The notes beneath the pieces were generated by a model. The model searched no databases. It was not told the DNA's origin and was given only the letters and a program-made list of their open reading frames with translations. Shown here piece by piece: positions 8,486 to 17,504 of a stretch of DNA of 61,847 nucleotides. Made by a program: the position numbers and the translations under genes. The stretch is from Comamonadaceae bacterium. GTDB taxonomy: Bacteria > Pseudomonadota > Gammaproteobacteria > Burkholderiales > Burkholderiaceae_C. The stretch covers positions 1 through 61,847 of the forward strand of contig CANFOS010000024.1 of NCBI GenBank assembly GCA_947448735.1. Direction: 5' to 3'. Every line of letters starts with the position of its first letter. Position 1 is the stretch's first letter.

Positions 8486-10456
8486 GTGAAGGACCTACGT
8501 TCGCTGCTCGCAGCCCTGGACCCGCAAGCCCATCTGGCCGCGCGCCACATCTGGCTGATTTCGCTGTTTGACTGGCTGCGCGGCGATGAAAGTTCGGTAG
8601 AAGGCACACTGGCGCGACTGCAGGCCTTTATGGACGCGGTGCGGTCCCAGCCCGAACTGGAGGTGCGGCTGAAGGCCTGGTGGCAAGTATTGTTAAGAAC
8701 GGTAGATGTGACCACCCTGCTGGCGGATTTTGGCTTCGCGCCGCGCACCGCTTTTGTCAGCGAGCTGGCCGAGCGCCTGCGCCGCAAGATACTGCCGGGC
8801 ACGCCAGAAACAATGGATGCAGCTGAGCTGTTTCCGCTGGTGGCATCCACACGCTTTGACGCTCAGTGGCTGGCGGCCATTCCTGACACGCAAATGGAGC
8901 AGATAACGGCCCTGCTCTCCAGCAATGTGCCCACCGATACACTGGCTTGGCAACACGCCCTGATGGACGCACTGACCTACTGCACAGCGCAAATCCGCGC
9001 CACCGGCTTTGCGCCCGAGCTGCGCCTGCGGATGGATCGGGGCAACGACGATGACCGTGCGTTTCACCCGCTGTCTAGCGACTTGGCCGAGCTGCGGCTT
9101 GTCTTTTTTGACCCCGCGCAGGGTCAAGACGAACTCAAAGCGGCCATTGCCCAACTGCGGGCCAGACTAGAGACCTGCCGCCAGGCTATGAACGGCGTTT
9201 ACACCCACTTTGAAGACAACGGCATATCGGTGGGCATGGTGTTCCTGCTGCGGCAACTGCGCGAACGCATTGTGCGGGTGCGCGAGCTGCTCGATGCGCT
9301 GACGTCTGGCCATCCGGCGCAAGCCGCTGCCAGGCTGCTGGCGCGCCGCGTCACGATTGGGCTGGGCAGCAAAAGCATCAGCGCATTGATCAGCACCAAC
9401 TCCAGCCTGCTGTCGGCCAAGATGGCCGAACGCAGCGCCGAAACGGGTGAAAGTTATATCACCCGCGACAAAAACGAATACCGCCAGATGCTGGGCAAGG
9501 CCATGGGCGGTGGTGCTGTGACGGCGCTCACCACAGGCCTGAAGTTCGCCATCGTCGGCCTGGGTTTGTCGGCGTTCTGGGGCGGCTTTGGCGCGGGCCT
9601 GATGTATGCGGCCAGCTTTATTTTGATCCAGCTGCTGCACCTGACACTGGCCACCAAGCAGCCGGCCATGACAGCCCCGGCCATGGCTTCCAAAATTAAG
9701 GGTATTGGTGTCAAGGACAGTGAAGGCGGGCAGGCCATCGAAGATTTTGTTGACGAAGTCACGCACCGGGTACGCTCGCAGGTTGCCGCCGTGTTTGGCA
9801 ATGTACTGATGGTGGTGCCCAGCGTGCTGCTGGTCAACGTGCTGGTGCTGCTGGCTACTGGCCGCCCCATGATCAGCACCAAAGAGGCACTGCATGTGCT
9901 GCACACGCTGACCCTGCTGGGGCCCACGCTGATATGGGCGGCGTTTACCGGCATGATTTTATTTGCCTCCAGCCTGATGGCGGGCTGGTTTGAAAACTGG
10001 TTTGTACTGCATCGCCTGAGTTCAGCCATCCGCTACAACCCGCGTATTACCGCCGCTCTGGGCCCGGCCCGTGCGGCGCGCTGGTCAAGCTTCATGCGTG
10101 AGAATATTTCGGGCTTTGCATCAAACATTTCACTTGGCTTCATGCTCGGCTTGATCCCGGCCATCACTGGCTTTTTTGGTCTGGAGCTGGAAGCACGCCA
10201 CGTCACACTGTCTGCCGGGCAGCTCGCGGCGGCTGGCGCATCTTTGGGGCTGGAGGCGTTTCGGCAACCACAGATCTGGTGGTGCATCGCCTCAATTCCG
10301 CTGATCGGTGCGCTGAATTTGTCGGTCAGTTTTTACTGTGCGTTTTGGCTGGCGCTGCAAGCCCACAACGTCAGCGGCGTTGACCGCGCGCGCATCAGCC
10401 GCGCCATCTGGGCCCGCTGGCGCGCTGCGCCTGGCAGCTTTTTTGTGCCGCGATAG
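8486..10456 (+). CDS. Gcr-type 'site-specific recombinase' family membrane protein
   Basis: 656 aa starting at GTG two bases after apaG. The N-terminal ~330 residues are soluble and helical (LLAALDPQAHLAARH and so on). The C-terminal half has several hydrophobic segments, for example FAIVGLGLSAFWGGFGAGLM, VLMVVPSVLLVNVLVLL and the last WWCIASIPLIGALNLSVSF. The family is annotated as site-specific recombinase (Gcr), but I see neither a tyrosine- nor a serine-recombinase catalytic motif. I treat it as a polytopic inner-membrane protein of unknown function. Confidence 0.8.
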   Translation: MKDLRSLLAALDPQAHLAARHIWLISLFDWLRGDESSVEGTLARLQAFMDAVRSQPELEVRLKAWWQVLLRTVDVTTLLADFGFAPRTAFVSELAERLRRKILPGTPETMDAAELFPLVASTRFDAQWLAAIPDTQMEQITALLSSNVPTDTLAWQHALMDALTYCTAQIRATGFAPELRLRMDRGNDDDRAFHPLSSDLAELRLVFFDPAQGQDELKAAIAQLRARLETCRQAMNGVYTHFEDNGISVGMVFLLRQLRERIVRVRELLDALTSGHPAQAAARLLARRVTIGLGSKSISALISTNSSLLSAKMAERSAETGESYITRDKNEYRQMLGKAMGGGAVTALTTGLKFAIVGLGLSAFWGGFGAGLMYAASFILIQLLHLTLATKQPAMTAPAMASKIKGIGVKDSEGGQAIEDFVDEVTHRVRSQVAAVFGNVLMVVPSVLLVNVLVLLATGRPMISTKEALHVLHTLTLLGPTLIWAAFTGMILFASSLMAGWFENWFVLHRLSSAIRYNPRITAALGPARAARWSSFMRENISGFASNISLGFMLGLIPAITGFFGLELEARHVTLSAGQLAAAGASLGLEAFRQPQIWWCIASIPLIGALNLSVSFYCAFWLALQAHNVSGVDRARISRAIWARWRAAPGSFFVPR

Positions 10457-10554
10457 TCACCGTCTTCCTTGGCCTGCTGCACAGCGCTTCAAGGGGGGAC
10501 CCGGCTTATGGGCAGGGTTAAGGCTGGTTTTAACTGGCTGTATCCTTAGCCACC

Positions 10555-11532
10555 ATGACCGAGTTTGACCTGATTGCCCGCTACTTCACCCGCCCCGCCA
10601 GGCGCGCGGCCTTGGGCGTGGGCGACGACTGCGCACTCATCAACCCGGCACCCGGCATGCAGTTGGCGATATCGAGCGACATGCTGGTCGAAGGCCGCCA
10701 TTTTTTCAGTGATGTGAGCCCATACTCACTCGGTTACAAAGCACTGGCGGTAAATTTGAGCGACTTGGCGGCTTGTGGCGCCACACCGGTAGGCTTCACA
10801 CTCGCGCTGGCTTTGCCGTCCATTGACGAGGTCTGGCTGCAAGAGTTCTCTCGCGGCCTGTGGGCATTGGCAGACCGCCACAGCTGTGAGCTGATTGGCG
10901 GTGACACCACACAAGGCCCCCTGAACATTTGCATCACCGTGTTTGGCGAAGTGCAGCGCGGGTGCGCCTTGCTGCGCTCTAGCGCACAGGTGGGGGACGA
11001 TATTTACGTCAGCGGCACGCTGGGTGATGCGCGCTTGGCGCTGGACGCGCTGCAAGGCAAATTTGAACTGCCCGCTGACGTGTTGGCGCATGCCAGGCTG
11101 CGACTGGAACAACCCACGCCTAGAGTCGCGCTGGGCACAGCTCTGCGCGGCATCGCCACGTCAGCCATCGACATCAGCGACGGCCTGGCAGGCGACTTGG
11201 GCCACATCCTGAAAGCATCCGGCGTGGGGGCTCAGGTCGACAGTGAAGCAGCTATTCATTTAATAGCTGCTTGTGCATATATTGATTGGCCAAAAGCTCT
11301 TTTTGAACGACAAGAGCTACTCAATATCGCGTTTTCGGGAGGTGACGACTACGAACTGGCCTTCACAGCCCCGCCAACTGCCAGAGGCTCAGTTCAGGCT
11401 GCAGCCGTCAGCACACAAACACCGGTCACACGCATCGGGGTGATCGAAAGCGAGCTGGGCTTGCGCTTGGTGGATGCGCAGGGTCAGCTCATCCCGGCCA
11501 GATTCACCTCGTTTGACCACTTCGCTCGATGA
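10555..11532 (+). CDS. thiL: Thiamine-monophosphate kinase
   Basis: Phosphorylates thiamine monophosphate to the diphosphate cofactor. 325 aa. It has the N-terminal GVGDDCALI, VNLSDLAACGATP, the GGDTTQGP motif, DISDGLAGDLGHI and the late SGGDDYELAF. Residues about 237-251 lie in a stretch encoded by a short interspersed repeat inserted in frame between DISDGLAGDLGH and SGGDDYEL, a variable region of the family, so the enzyme is probably still active. ATG start without a clear ribosome-binding site. Confidence 0.95.
   Translation: MTEFDLIARYFTRPARRAALGVGDDCALINPAPGMQLAISSDMLVEGRHFFSDVSPYSLGYKALAVNLSDLAACGATPVGFTLALALPSIDEVWLQEFSRGLWALADRHSCELIGGDTTQGPLNICITVFGEVQRGCALLRSSAQVGDDIYVSGTLGDARLALDALQGKFELPADVLAHARLRLEQPTPRVALGTALRGIATSAIDISDGLAGDLGHILKASGVGAQVDSEAAIHLIAACAYIDWPKALFERQELLNIAFSGGDDYELAFTAPPTARGSVQAAAVSTQTPVTRIGVIESELGLRLVDAQGQLIPARFTSFDHFAR
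11263..11306. repeat. Short interspersed repeat, copy B (inside thiL)
   Basis: 30 of 44 bases match copy A at 3343-3386 (opposite strand). Here the repeat is read as protein (…AACAYIDWPKALFE…). Flanking GCAGCTATTCATTTAATAGCTGC is itself nearly palindromic, so the mobile unit probably begins near 11248. Confidence 0.55.
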
Positions 11533-11582
11533 GAAGCGCAGAACGTTAAAATCAGGGTTTCCCCCTTGAGATTTCCATCCCC

Positions 11583-12356
11583 ATGAGCGCTTTTAACGAA
11601 GAACGCGTGCTGTCCGTCCATCACTGGACTGACAAACTGTTTACCTTTACCACCACACGCGACGAGTCCATGCGTTTTAGTAATGGCCACTTCACCATGA
11701 TTGGCCTGAAGGTCAATGACAAGCCCCTGCTGCGCGCGTACAGCATTGTCAGCGCCAACTATGAAGACCATCTGGAGTTTTTAAGCATCAAGGTGCCCGA
11801 CGGCCCTCTCACGTCACGCCTGCAGCACATCCAGGTTGGCGACACCGTCATTGTTGGCAAAAAGCCCACCGGCACGCTTCTGATTGACTACCTGCTGCCC
11901 GGCAAACGCTTGTATCTGCTCTCGACTGGCACTGGCCTGGCGCCCTTCATGAGCATCATCCGCGACCCTGAAACCTACGCAGCGTTTGAGCAAGTCGTGC
12001 TGGTGCACGGCGTGCGCGAAAAAGACGAGCTGGCCTACCACGACCTGGTGACCGAGCACTTGCCGCAGCACGAGTTTTTGGGCGAGATGATCGGCAAACA
12101 GCTGCTGTACTACCCCACCGTCACGCGCGAGTCCTACCGCACCATGGGCCGCGTCACAGACCTGATGGCCAGCGGCAAGATGTTTGACGACCTGAAACTC
12201 CCCGCGCTGGACGCAGCCACTGACCGCGTGATGATTTGCGGCAGCCCTGGCATGCTGAAAGACCTCAAAGCGATGTTGGAAGAGCGCGGCTTCAACGAGG
12301 GCACAACCTCCAAGCCTGGCGACTTTGTGATTGAACGGGCTTTCGCCGAAAAGTAG
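11583..12356 (+). CDS. fpr: Ferredoxin/flavodoxin-NADP+ reductase
   Basis: 257-aa soluble FAD enzyme passing electrons between NADP(H) and ferredoxin or flavodoxin. The FAD site is RAYSIVSANYEDHLEF; the pyrophosphate/NADP site is LLSTGTGLAPFMSI; further NADP-fold motifs are VLVHGVREKDELAY and VMICGSPGMLKDL. The C-terminal VIERAFAEK is typical of bacterial Fpr, whose end stacks on FAD. It could reduce ferredoxins needed by the dioxygenase at 44-46 kb, but no linkage is visible. Confidence 0.93.
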   Translation: MSAFNEERVLSVHHWTDKLFTFTTTRDESMRFSNGHFTMIGLKVNDKPLLRAYSIVSANYEDHLEFLSIKVPDGPLTSRLQHIQVGDTVIVGKKPTGTLLIDYLLPGKRLYLLSTGTGLAPFMSIIRDPETYAAFEQVVLVHGVREKDELAYHDLVTEHLPQHEFLGEMIGKQLLYYPTVTRESYRTMGRVTDLMASGKMFDDLKLPALDAATDRVMICGSPGMLKDLKAMLEERGFNEGTTSKPGDFVIERAFAEK

Positions 12357-12472
12357 AGCCTCCACGTTCGCAGACCTTGTCCCTGAAGTGTGAACTGCGG
12401 GCACGCGGAACAGCTGTTGAAGGCCGCATCATTGATCCGCTAAGGGGTACATCCATCAGGGGCAGGTTCACT

Positions 12473-12496
12473 ATTTGTTCTATTGACAGGACAAAT
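12473..12496 (+). promoter_or_regulatory. Palindromic operator candidate 1, overlapping a consensus -35
   Basis: A 24-base imperfect palindrome (9 of 12 pairs) with left arm ATTTGTTCTAT and right arm ending GGACAAAT. A perfect -35 TTGACA (12483-12488) lies inside it, with GAATAT 17 bases on as a weak -10, ahead of the 12544 operon. It shares 17 of 24 positions with the palindrome at 21181-21204. Position suggests repression. The local GntR protein (28470) is the obvious candidate; an IclR-type regulator elsewhere is also possible. Confidence 0.55.
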
Positions 12497-12543
12497 CCCC
12501 CGTGAGAATATCCCCGTCACTCTTTTGAACTTACAAAGCCGCT

Positions 12544-13227
12544 ATGGAACAGTCCGATAAAACCGCCCGCCAATTGTTTGAACATGTGCAGGCCAACCCC
12601 ACTCGCAGGCGTTTTGGTTTTGGCAAGGTGCCAGCGCTGATCAACATCGATTTGCAAAAAGCCTATACCTGTGTGGGTGAGTTTGCCACTGCTTATGAAA
12701 CAGATCCAAAGCAGCTTGACTATGTCAACCAGTTGGCTGAGCTGTTTCGCAGCAAAGGCTTCCCGGTGGTTTGGACCTATGTGGCCTACATGGAGTCAGG
12801 TGAAGACTGTGGCGTGTGGGGCACTCGGACCAACACCCCCGATTCATTGCAAAACATCAAGGTGGGCAGTCGCCGCGCCGAGTTTGACGACCGCTTGGTG
12901 ATTGACCGCAAGCGCGACATCATCATCAACAAGCGCATGGCGTCTACATTTTTTGAGACCAACTTGGGCTCTGTCTTCACGCACCATGGCGTGGACACTT
13001 GCGTGATCACGGGTGGCTCTACCTCGGGATGCGTTCGCGCCACCGTGGTGGACAGTTTGCAGCGCAGCTTCAGAACCATTGTGCCGATTGAGTGCGTGGC
13101 CGACAAACATGAGTCGCCGCACTTTGCCAATCTTTACGACATGATGCTGAAGTATGCCGACGTGCTCAGCATTGCAGAAACTTTGGACCAGCTCAGCCAT
13201 GTGCAGGCTAAAGGCGCGGCCTCATGA
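12544..13227 (+). CDS. Cysteine hydrolase, N-carbamoylsarcosine-amidase type
   Basis: 227 aa, isochorismatase-like fold. The probable catalytic triad is visible: Asp in INIDLQKAYT, Lys in INKRMASTFF, Cys in GGSTSGCVRATVVD. The SGCVRATVVDS stretch with the ADKHESPH loop resembles N-carbamoylsarcosine and related carbamoyl or amide hydrolases rather than isochorismatases. First gene of a tightly overlapping run with three ring-hydrolase-like proteins, so it likely removes an amide or carbamoyl group after ring opening. Substrate unknown. Confidence 0.85.
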   Translation: MEQSDKTARQLFEHVQANPTRRRFGFGKVPALINIDLQKAYTCVGEFATAYETDPKQLDYVNQLAELFRSKGFPVVWTYVAYMESGEDCGVWGTRTNTPDSLQNIKVGSRRAEFDDRLVIDRKRDIIINKRMASTFFETNLGSVFTHHGVDTCVITGGSTSGCVRATVVDSLQRSFRTIVPIECVADKHESPHFANLYDMMLKYADVLSIAETLDQLSHVQAKGAAS

Positions 13228-14165
13228 CCATCAATGCCATGGCGCCCCCCACCCAGCGCGACCCTGGGTTTTACGACTACCTCCCGTACAACGACAGGCC
13301 CGTCATTCAGTGGCCCAATGGTGCCAGAGTGGCATTTTGGGTGGCCCCCAATGTGGAGTTTTACGAACTCAACCCGCCGCGCAATCCAGCACGCGCCCCG
13401 TGGGCGCGACCCGCACCCGACGTGCTCAATTATTCCTACCGCGACTATGGCAATCGCACTGGTTTTTGGCGCATGCTCGATGTCATGAAGCGCTGCAACA
13501 TGCGCGGCAGTGTCTCGCTCAATGTAGCCATGTGTGAGCATCACCCTGAAGTGATCAAGGCCTGTGCCGATGAGGGATGGGAGTTTTATTCCCATGGAAC
13601 CTACAACACGCGCTATCTCATGGGCATGAACGAAGCGCAAGAGCGCCAAGTGATTCAAGACTCTATCGACACCATTTACAAACACACGGGCCAAAAACTG
13701 GACGGTTGGTTGGCCCCGGCGCTCACCTACACGCCCAACACCATGGACCTGGTGGCCGACATGGGCCTGACCTATGTGTGTGACTTGTTTCACGATGACC
13801 AGCCTGGCCCCGTAAAAGTAAAAAAAGGCAGGCTCACCAGCTTGCCTTACTCTTTGGAAATGAACGACACCATCGTGTACAACGTCAACTTGGTGTCGCC
13901 GCGCCGATATGGCGACATCATCAAACGCCAGTTCGATCGTTTGTATGAAGAGGGCGAGCACTCGGGCACAGTCATGTGCATTCCGTTGCACCCGTATCTG
14001 ATTGGGCAACCCTACCGCTTGGCTGCTTTTGAAGAAGCCTTGGCCTACATCACGGGCCATGAAAAAGTGTGGCTGGCCACCGGCCGCGAAATAGCGCAGT
14101 ACTACAACCAGAACTATCACGCAGCGTTTACTGCCGCAGGTCAAACCGTGGGAGAGGCACCATGA
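13224..14165 (+). CDS. PuuE/cyclic-imidase-like hydrolase 1 (polysaccharide-deacetylase fold)
   Basis: 313 aa, NodB-homology (deformed TIM barrel) family. The sugar-deacetylase motif TFDDG is absent. Instead there is VAPNVEFYEL, as in allantoinase PuuE and cyclic imide hydrolases. Other landmarks are YRDYGNRTGFWRMLDVM, the SHGTYNTR motif replacing the deacetylase HxxxH, HDDQPGP and PLHPYLIGQPYR. ATG overlaps the stop of the amidohydrolase before it (ATGA). Most likely opens a cyclic amide, imide or ureide; sugar deacetylation is unlikely. Confidence 0.82.
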   Translation: MTINAMAPPTQRDPGFYDYLPYNDRPVIQWPNGARVAFWVAPNVEFYELNPPRNPARAPWARPAPDVLNYSYRDYGNRTGFWRMLDVMKRCNMRGSVSLNVAMCEHHPEVIKACADEGWEFYSHGTYNTRYLMGMNEAQERQVIQDSIDTIYKHTGQKLDGWLAPALTYTPNTMDLVADMGLTYVCDLFHDDQPGPVKVKKGRLTSLPYSLEMNDTIVYNVNLVSPRRYGDIIKRQFDRLYEEGEHSGTVMCIPLHPYLIGQPYRLAAFEEALAYITGHEKVWLATGREIAQYYNQNYHAAFTAAGQTVGEAP

Positions 14166-15112
14166 GCACGCCTGCTTCTGCCCCTAAATCCCTGCCGGAC
14201 GATTACCTCGAGTACCCGCTGCGCCGTTATGGCATGGACCACGACCGCTACGAATGGTCCATGTTGCCGCAGCGCAAGCAAGTGGCTTGGCCTCACAAAG
14301 CACGCATTGCTTTGTGGGTGTCGCCCGCTCTCGAGTGGTTTCCTTTGAACATGGCCGGTCTGCCGTTCAAGCCGCCAGGCGCCATGCAAACGGCGTACCC
14401 CGATTTGCGTCATTACACCTTGCGCGATTACGGCAACCGTGTGGGCATCTTTCGCATCATGAAGGCGCTGGCGCGGCACAACATTCCCGCCACAGTGGCG
14501 GTCAATGCGGCCGTGGCGGTGCGTCATCCTTCCCTTATGGCGCAGTGCCATGCGGCCGGCTGGGAAATCATGGCCAACGGCTTGGACATGGACCATTTGC
14601 ACCACGGTGGTTTGTCCAAAGAAGACGAGCAGCAATGGGTGGCGCAAACATTGAGCATCTTGCGTCAAGTCAGCGGCCAAGCCGTGCGCGGCTGGTTGTC
14701 GCCGGCCAAATCTGAATCGTTCAACACCTTGGACATCTTGGCTGATGCGGGCCTGGACTATGTGTGCGACTGGATCAACGACGACATGCCCTACCTCATG
14801 AAGACGGCCAGCAAACCGCTGGTGGCCATGCCGCATTCTGCCGACATCGATGATTACACCATCTTGGTCAACAACCATCACACCGAAAACGACTTCCGCG
14901 ATCAACTGATTGATCACTTTGATGTGTTGTACAAAGAGTCGGCCACAGAAGGTGGGCGCATCATGCCGATCTCTTTGCACCCCTGGGTCATTGGTCAGCC
15001 TTATCGAATCAAGGCTTTAGAAGAAGCCTTGGCGCACATCATGAGCCACCCTGGTGTGTGGGCGGCTACGGGGTCGCAAATCCTGGATGCCTGGCAAGCA
15101 CAGGCCACCTGA
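14162..15112 (+). CDS. PuuE/cyclic-imidase-like hydrolase 2 (divergent active site)
   Basis: 316 aa, paralogue of its neighbours. It keeps the Glu segment (VSPALEWFPL), LRDYGNRVGIFRIM and SLHPWVIGQPYRI. At the position where the others have a His (SHG or AHG) it reads MANGLDMDH, so the motif His is Asn. HDDQP is NDDMP here. It may be a non-catalytic subunit or act on a different substrate. ATG overlaps the preceding stop (ATGA); I reject the longer frame starting at 14069. Confidence 0.8.
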   Translation: MSTPASAPKSLPDDYLEYPLRRYGMDHDRYEWSMLPQRKQVAWPHKARIALWVSPALEWFPLNMAGLPFKPPGAMQTAYPDLRHYTLRDYGNRVGIFRIMKALARHNIPATVAVNAAVAVRHPSLMAQCHAAGWEIMANGLDMDHLHHGGLSKEDEQQWVAQTLSILRQVSGQAVRGWLSPAKSESFNTLDILADAGLDYVCDWINDDMPYLMKTASKPLVAMPHSADIDDYTILVNNHHTENDFRDQLIDHFDVLYKESATEGGRIMPISLHPWVIGQPYRIKALEEALAHIMSHPGVWAATGSQILDAWQAQAT

Positions 15113-15133
15113 CCGTCAGACCAACGCTTGTCT

Positions 15134-16015
15134 ATGGAAGGTCACGAGCGCATTGCCTATTCCGCGCTGCCAGAGCGTGCGCCCTTGCATTGGCCAGGCG
15201 GCGCGCGGGTGGCCTTGTGGGTGGCTCCCAACATTGAACATTACGAATATTTGCCAGAGCAAATCAGGGTTCGAAATCCATGGCCACGGGTGCCGCACCC
15301 CGACATTTTGGGCTATGGTCTGCGCGACTATGGCAACCGGGTGGGCGTGTGGCGCCTCATGGAAGTGTTTGACGAATTAGAACTGCCCATCACGGTGTCA
15401 CTGTCGATGTCGGTGCTCGACATGTACCCCGAGATTGCCGAGGCCATGATGAAGCGGCAGTGGGAGTTCATGTCGCACGGCTTGTACAACACGCGCTATC
15501 ACTGGAACATGAGCGAAGACGATGAGCGCGCTGCCATTGAAGTCTGCCAAGCCATCCATGTGCGTCACACGGGGCAGCGTTTGAAGGGGTGGTTCTCGCC
15601 TGCGGCGTCCAACACTTTGCGTACCCCCGATTTGGTGGCGGAAACGGGTATTCAATACCTGTGCGATCTGTACCATGACGATCAGCCCACGCCCGTCAAT
15701 GTGCGCCAGGGGTCTTTGACCTCTTTGCCGTATTCCATGGAAATCAATGACAGCATTGCGTGGCGACGCGGCCAAGAAGCCGATGCGTTTGCTCAAAAAA
15801 TGATCGACGAGTTTGAGGTGCTTTACGCAGAAGGCGCTGTGCACGGTCGCGTGATGAACGTGGCGGTGCATCCTTTCATCATGGGTCAGCCGCATCGCAT
15901 TGGCGCACTGGCCAAAGCGCTCCAATACATTCGCAGCCACGAGGGCGTTTGGTGCGCCACGGGCTCTCAAATCGTTGACTGGTATAGACAACAAACCACC
16001 AAGGAAAATCAATGA
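15134..16015 (+). CDS. PuuE/cyclic-imidase-like hydrolase 3
   Basis: 293 aa, closest in motif set to copy 1: VAPNIEHYEY, LRDYGNRVGVWRLM, the intact MSHGLYNTRYHW, YHDDQPTP, LTSLPYSMEINDS and VHPFIMGQPHRI. Start taken at ATG 15134; a TTG two codons earlier is possible. Its stop overlaps the start of the next amidohydrolase (ATGA), tying ring opening and amide hydrolysis together in translation. Confidence 0.82.
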   Translation: MEGHERIAYSALPERAPLHWPGGARVALWVAPNIEHYEYLPEQIRVRNPWPRVPHPDILGYGLRDYGNRVGVWRLMEVFDELELPITVSLSMSVLDMYPEIAEAMMKRQWEFMSHGLYNTRYHWNMSEDDERAAIEVCQAIHVRHTGQRLKGWFSPAASNTLRTPDLVAETGIQYLCDLYHDDQPTPVNVRQGSLTSLPYSMEINDSIAWRRGQEADAFAQKMIDEFEVLYAEGAVHGRVMNVAVHPFIMGQPHRIGALAKALQYIRSHEGVWCATGSQIVDWYRQQTTKENQ

Positions 16016-16686
16016 GCGCACCCAAAGACTACATCCGTGATTTCATGAGCGAGCCCGTCATCATGGCCAAGAGCTCGGCCTTGGTGATCATTGACATGCA
16101 ATATGCTACGGGCTCGCGTGAGGGCGCCTTGGGCCGCACCTTGAAGGCGCAGGGCTCCAATGTAGGCGACTATCGGTTTGCGCGCATTGAGCAATCGGTG
16201 CTGCCGCGCACCCTTGACTTGCGTGCGCATTTCCACCGCATTGGCCAGCCCGTCATTCATGTCACTTTAGGCGCCGCCTTGCCAGACGCCACCGATGCAC
16301 CGCGTCATATGCGCAAACTCTTGTCCAGTTGCAACAACTATGTGGGTAGCCCAGACCACCAAATTCTGGACGCGCTCAAACCAGTTGCCGGTGAACATGT
16401 GGTTCGTAAAACCACGGTGGGAGCATTTTCTTCAACGTCCATTGACAGTTTGCTTCGCGCCTTGCATGTCGATCAAATTTACATGGCTGGCGTGTCCACC
16501 AACATGTGCGTGGAGAGTACGGCTCGCGAGGCCGCTGACAGGGGCTACCAAGTCACCTTGGTCGAAGACGCATGTGGCACCACCTTTGAAGAATTGCACC
16601 AGGTCACCATTCGCAATTTTCAGCGCCTGTTTGGCCGCGTCACTTCCACCGAGCAGGCAGTGGCCGAATTGAAGGTGACTGCATGA
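16012..16686 (+). CDS. Isochorismatase-family cysteine hydrolase
   Basis: 224 aa. Triad Asp in LVIIDMQYATG, Lys in VVRKTTVGAFSST and Cys in GVSTNMCVESTAREAADRGY. This is the classical amidohydrolase/ureidoacrylate-hydrolase-like pattern, different from the N-carbamoylsarcosine-type copy at 12544, so the operon has two distinct cysteine hydrolases. Overlaps both neighbours by four bases. Likely hydrolyses a half-amide or carbamoyl intermediate; substrate not deducible. Confidence 0.83.
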   Translation: MSAPKDYIRDFMSEPVIMAKSSALVIIDMQYATGSREGALGRTLKAQGSNVGDYRFARIEQSVLPRTLDLRAHFHRIGQPVIHVTLGAALPDATDAPRHMRKLLSSCNNYVGSPDHQILDALKPVAGEHVVRKTTVGAFSSTSIDSLLRALHVDQIYMAGVSTNMCVESTAREAADRGYQVTLVEDACGTTFEELHQVTIRNFQRLFGRVTSTEQAVAELKVTA

Positions 16687-17465
16687 CAACTCCCAAGAAG
16701 AAAATTCTGGTGGTGGTGCCCTTTGCCATGTCGGCAGACAATTTGGCCTTGCGACAGGCGCAGCTTCAAGGCATTGATTTGTCGCCTGAATTGGCGTTTG
16801 AATTTCGCACCGTCAAGGCCGGACCTGTGAACTATTCGAGCCACCACGATTTTGTCTTGGCCGATACCGCCAATTTTGAAGCCGGCTGCAAAGCGCAAGA
16901 CGAAGGTTTTGCGGCAGTGTGCATTGACACCATGAGCGATTCGGGTGTGGCGGCCCTGCGCTCGGTGCTTGACATTCCCGTGTTTGGACCTGGCAAAGTG
17001 TCCATGTTGACGGCCTTGATGCTGGGCGACAAGTTTTCCGTGCTGACCATGGCCAATCGCTGGAAGCCGCTTTACAAAAAAGCTTTGGACGAACTGGGCT
17101 TGCACCACAAATGCGCATCGGTACGGTCCATTGAAATGGCCACGGACAATCAGGCTTTGTTGTCTGGCAAAGAAGAGGATGTGTTTCCTTTGCTAGAAAA
17201 AGCCGCCTACCAAGCCATTGAACAAGATGGCGCTGAAGTCTTGATTTTGGGCTCGACCACCATGCACCAAGCGCATGTTTGGTTAAGTCAGCGTTTGCCG
17301 GTACCCGTGATCAATCCGGGCCCGCTCAGTTACAAAATGGCAGAGGCCGCTTTGGGTTTGGGTTTGTCGCAGAGCCGTCAAGCGTATCCCAGGCCCATGC
17401 ACCCGCGCCTAGAGATGTTGCAAGACATGATGACGGCTGCGCAGCAATCTGCTGATCGACATTGA
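16683..17465 (+). CDS. Asp/Glu/hydantoin racemase-superfamily protein, second Cys replaced
   Basis: 260 aa, two-domain racemase fold related to hydantoin and allantoin racemases. The first catalytic Cys is present (AAVCIDTMSDSGV), followed by VFGPGKVSMLTA. The second Cys, normally in a GCTGM-type turn, is Ser here (LILGSTTMHQAH). With one Cys, two-base racemisation is doubtful. The protein may isomerise, decarboxylate or use a modified mechanism. ATGA overlap with the hydrolase before it. Confidence 0.75.
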   Translation: MTTPKKKILVVVPFAMSADNLALRQAQLQGIDLSPELAFEFRTVKAGPVNYSSHHDFVLADTANFEAGCKAQDEGFAAVCIDTMSDSGVAALRSVLDIPVFGPGKVSMLTALMLGDKFSVLTMANRWKPLYKKALDELGLHHKCASVRSIEMATDNQALLSGKEEDVFPLLEKAAYQAIEQDGAEVLILGSTTMHQAHVWLSQRLPVPVINPGPLSYKMAEAALGLGLSQSRQAYPRPMHPRLEMLQDMMTAAQQSADRH

Positions 17466-17504
17466 GATCTTTCATCGATTCAAAGTCAAGGGAAGATTGA
17501 AAAC

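Noticed and set aside
8486..10456. Mobile-element recombinase
   Set aside because: Despite the family label there is no catalytic recombinase motif, no repeats or attachment sites nearby, and the protein looks membrane-embedded.
13134..14980. Long minus-strand frames opposite the PuuE-like hydrolases
   Set aside because: They have no domain signature, and the plus-strand genes overlap in a tight ATGA chain.
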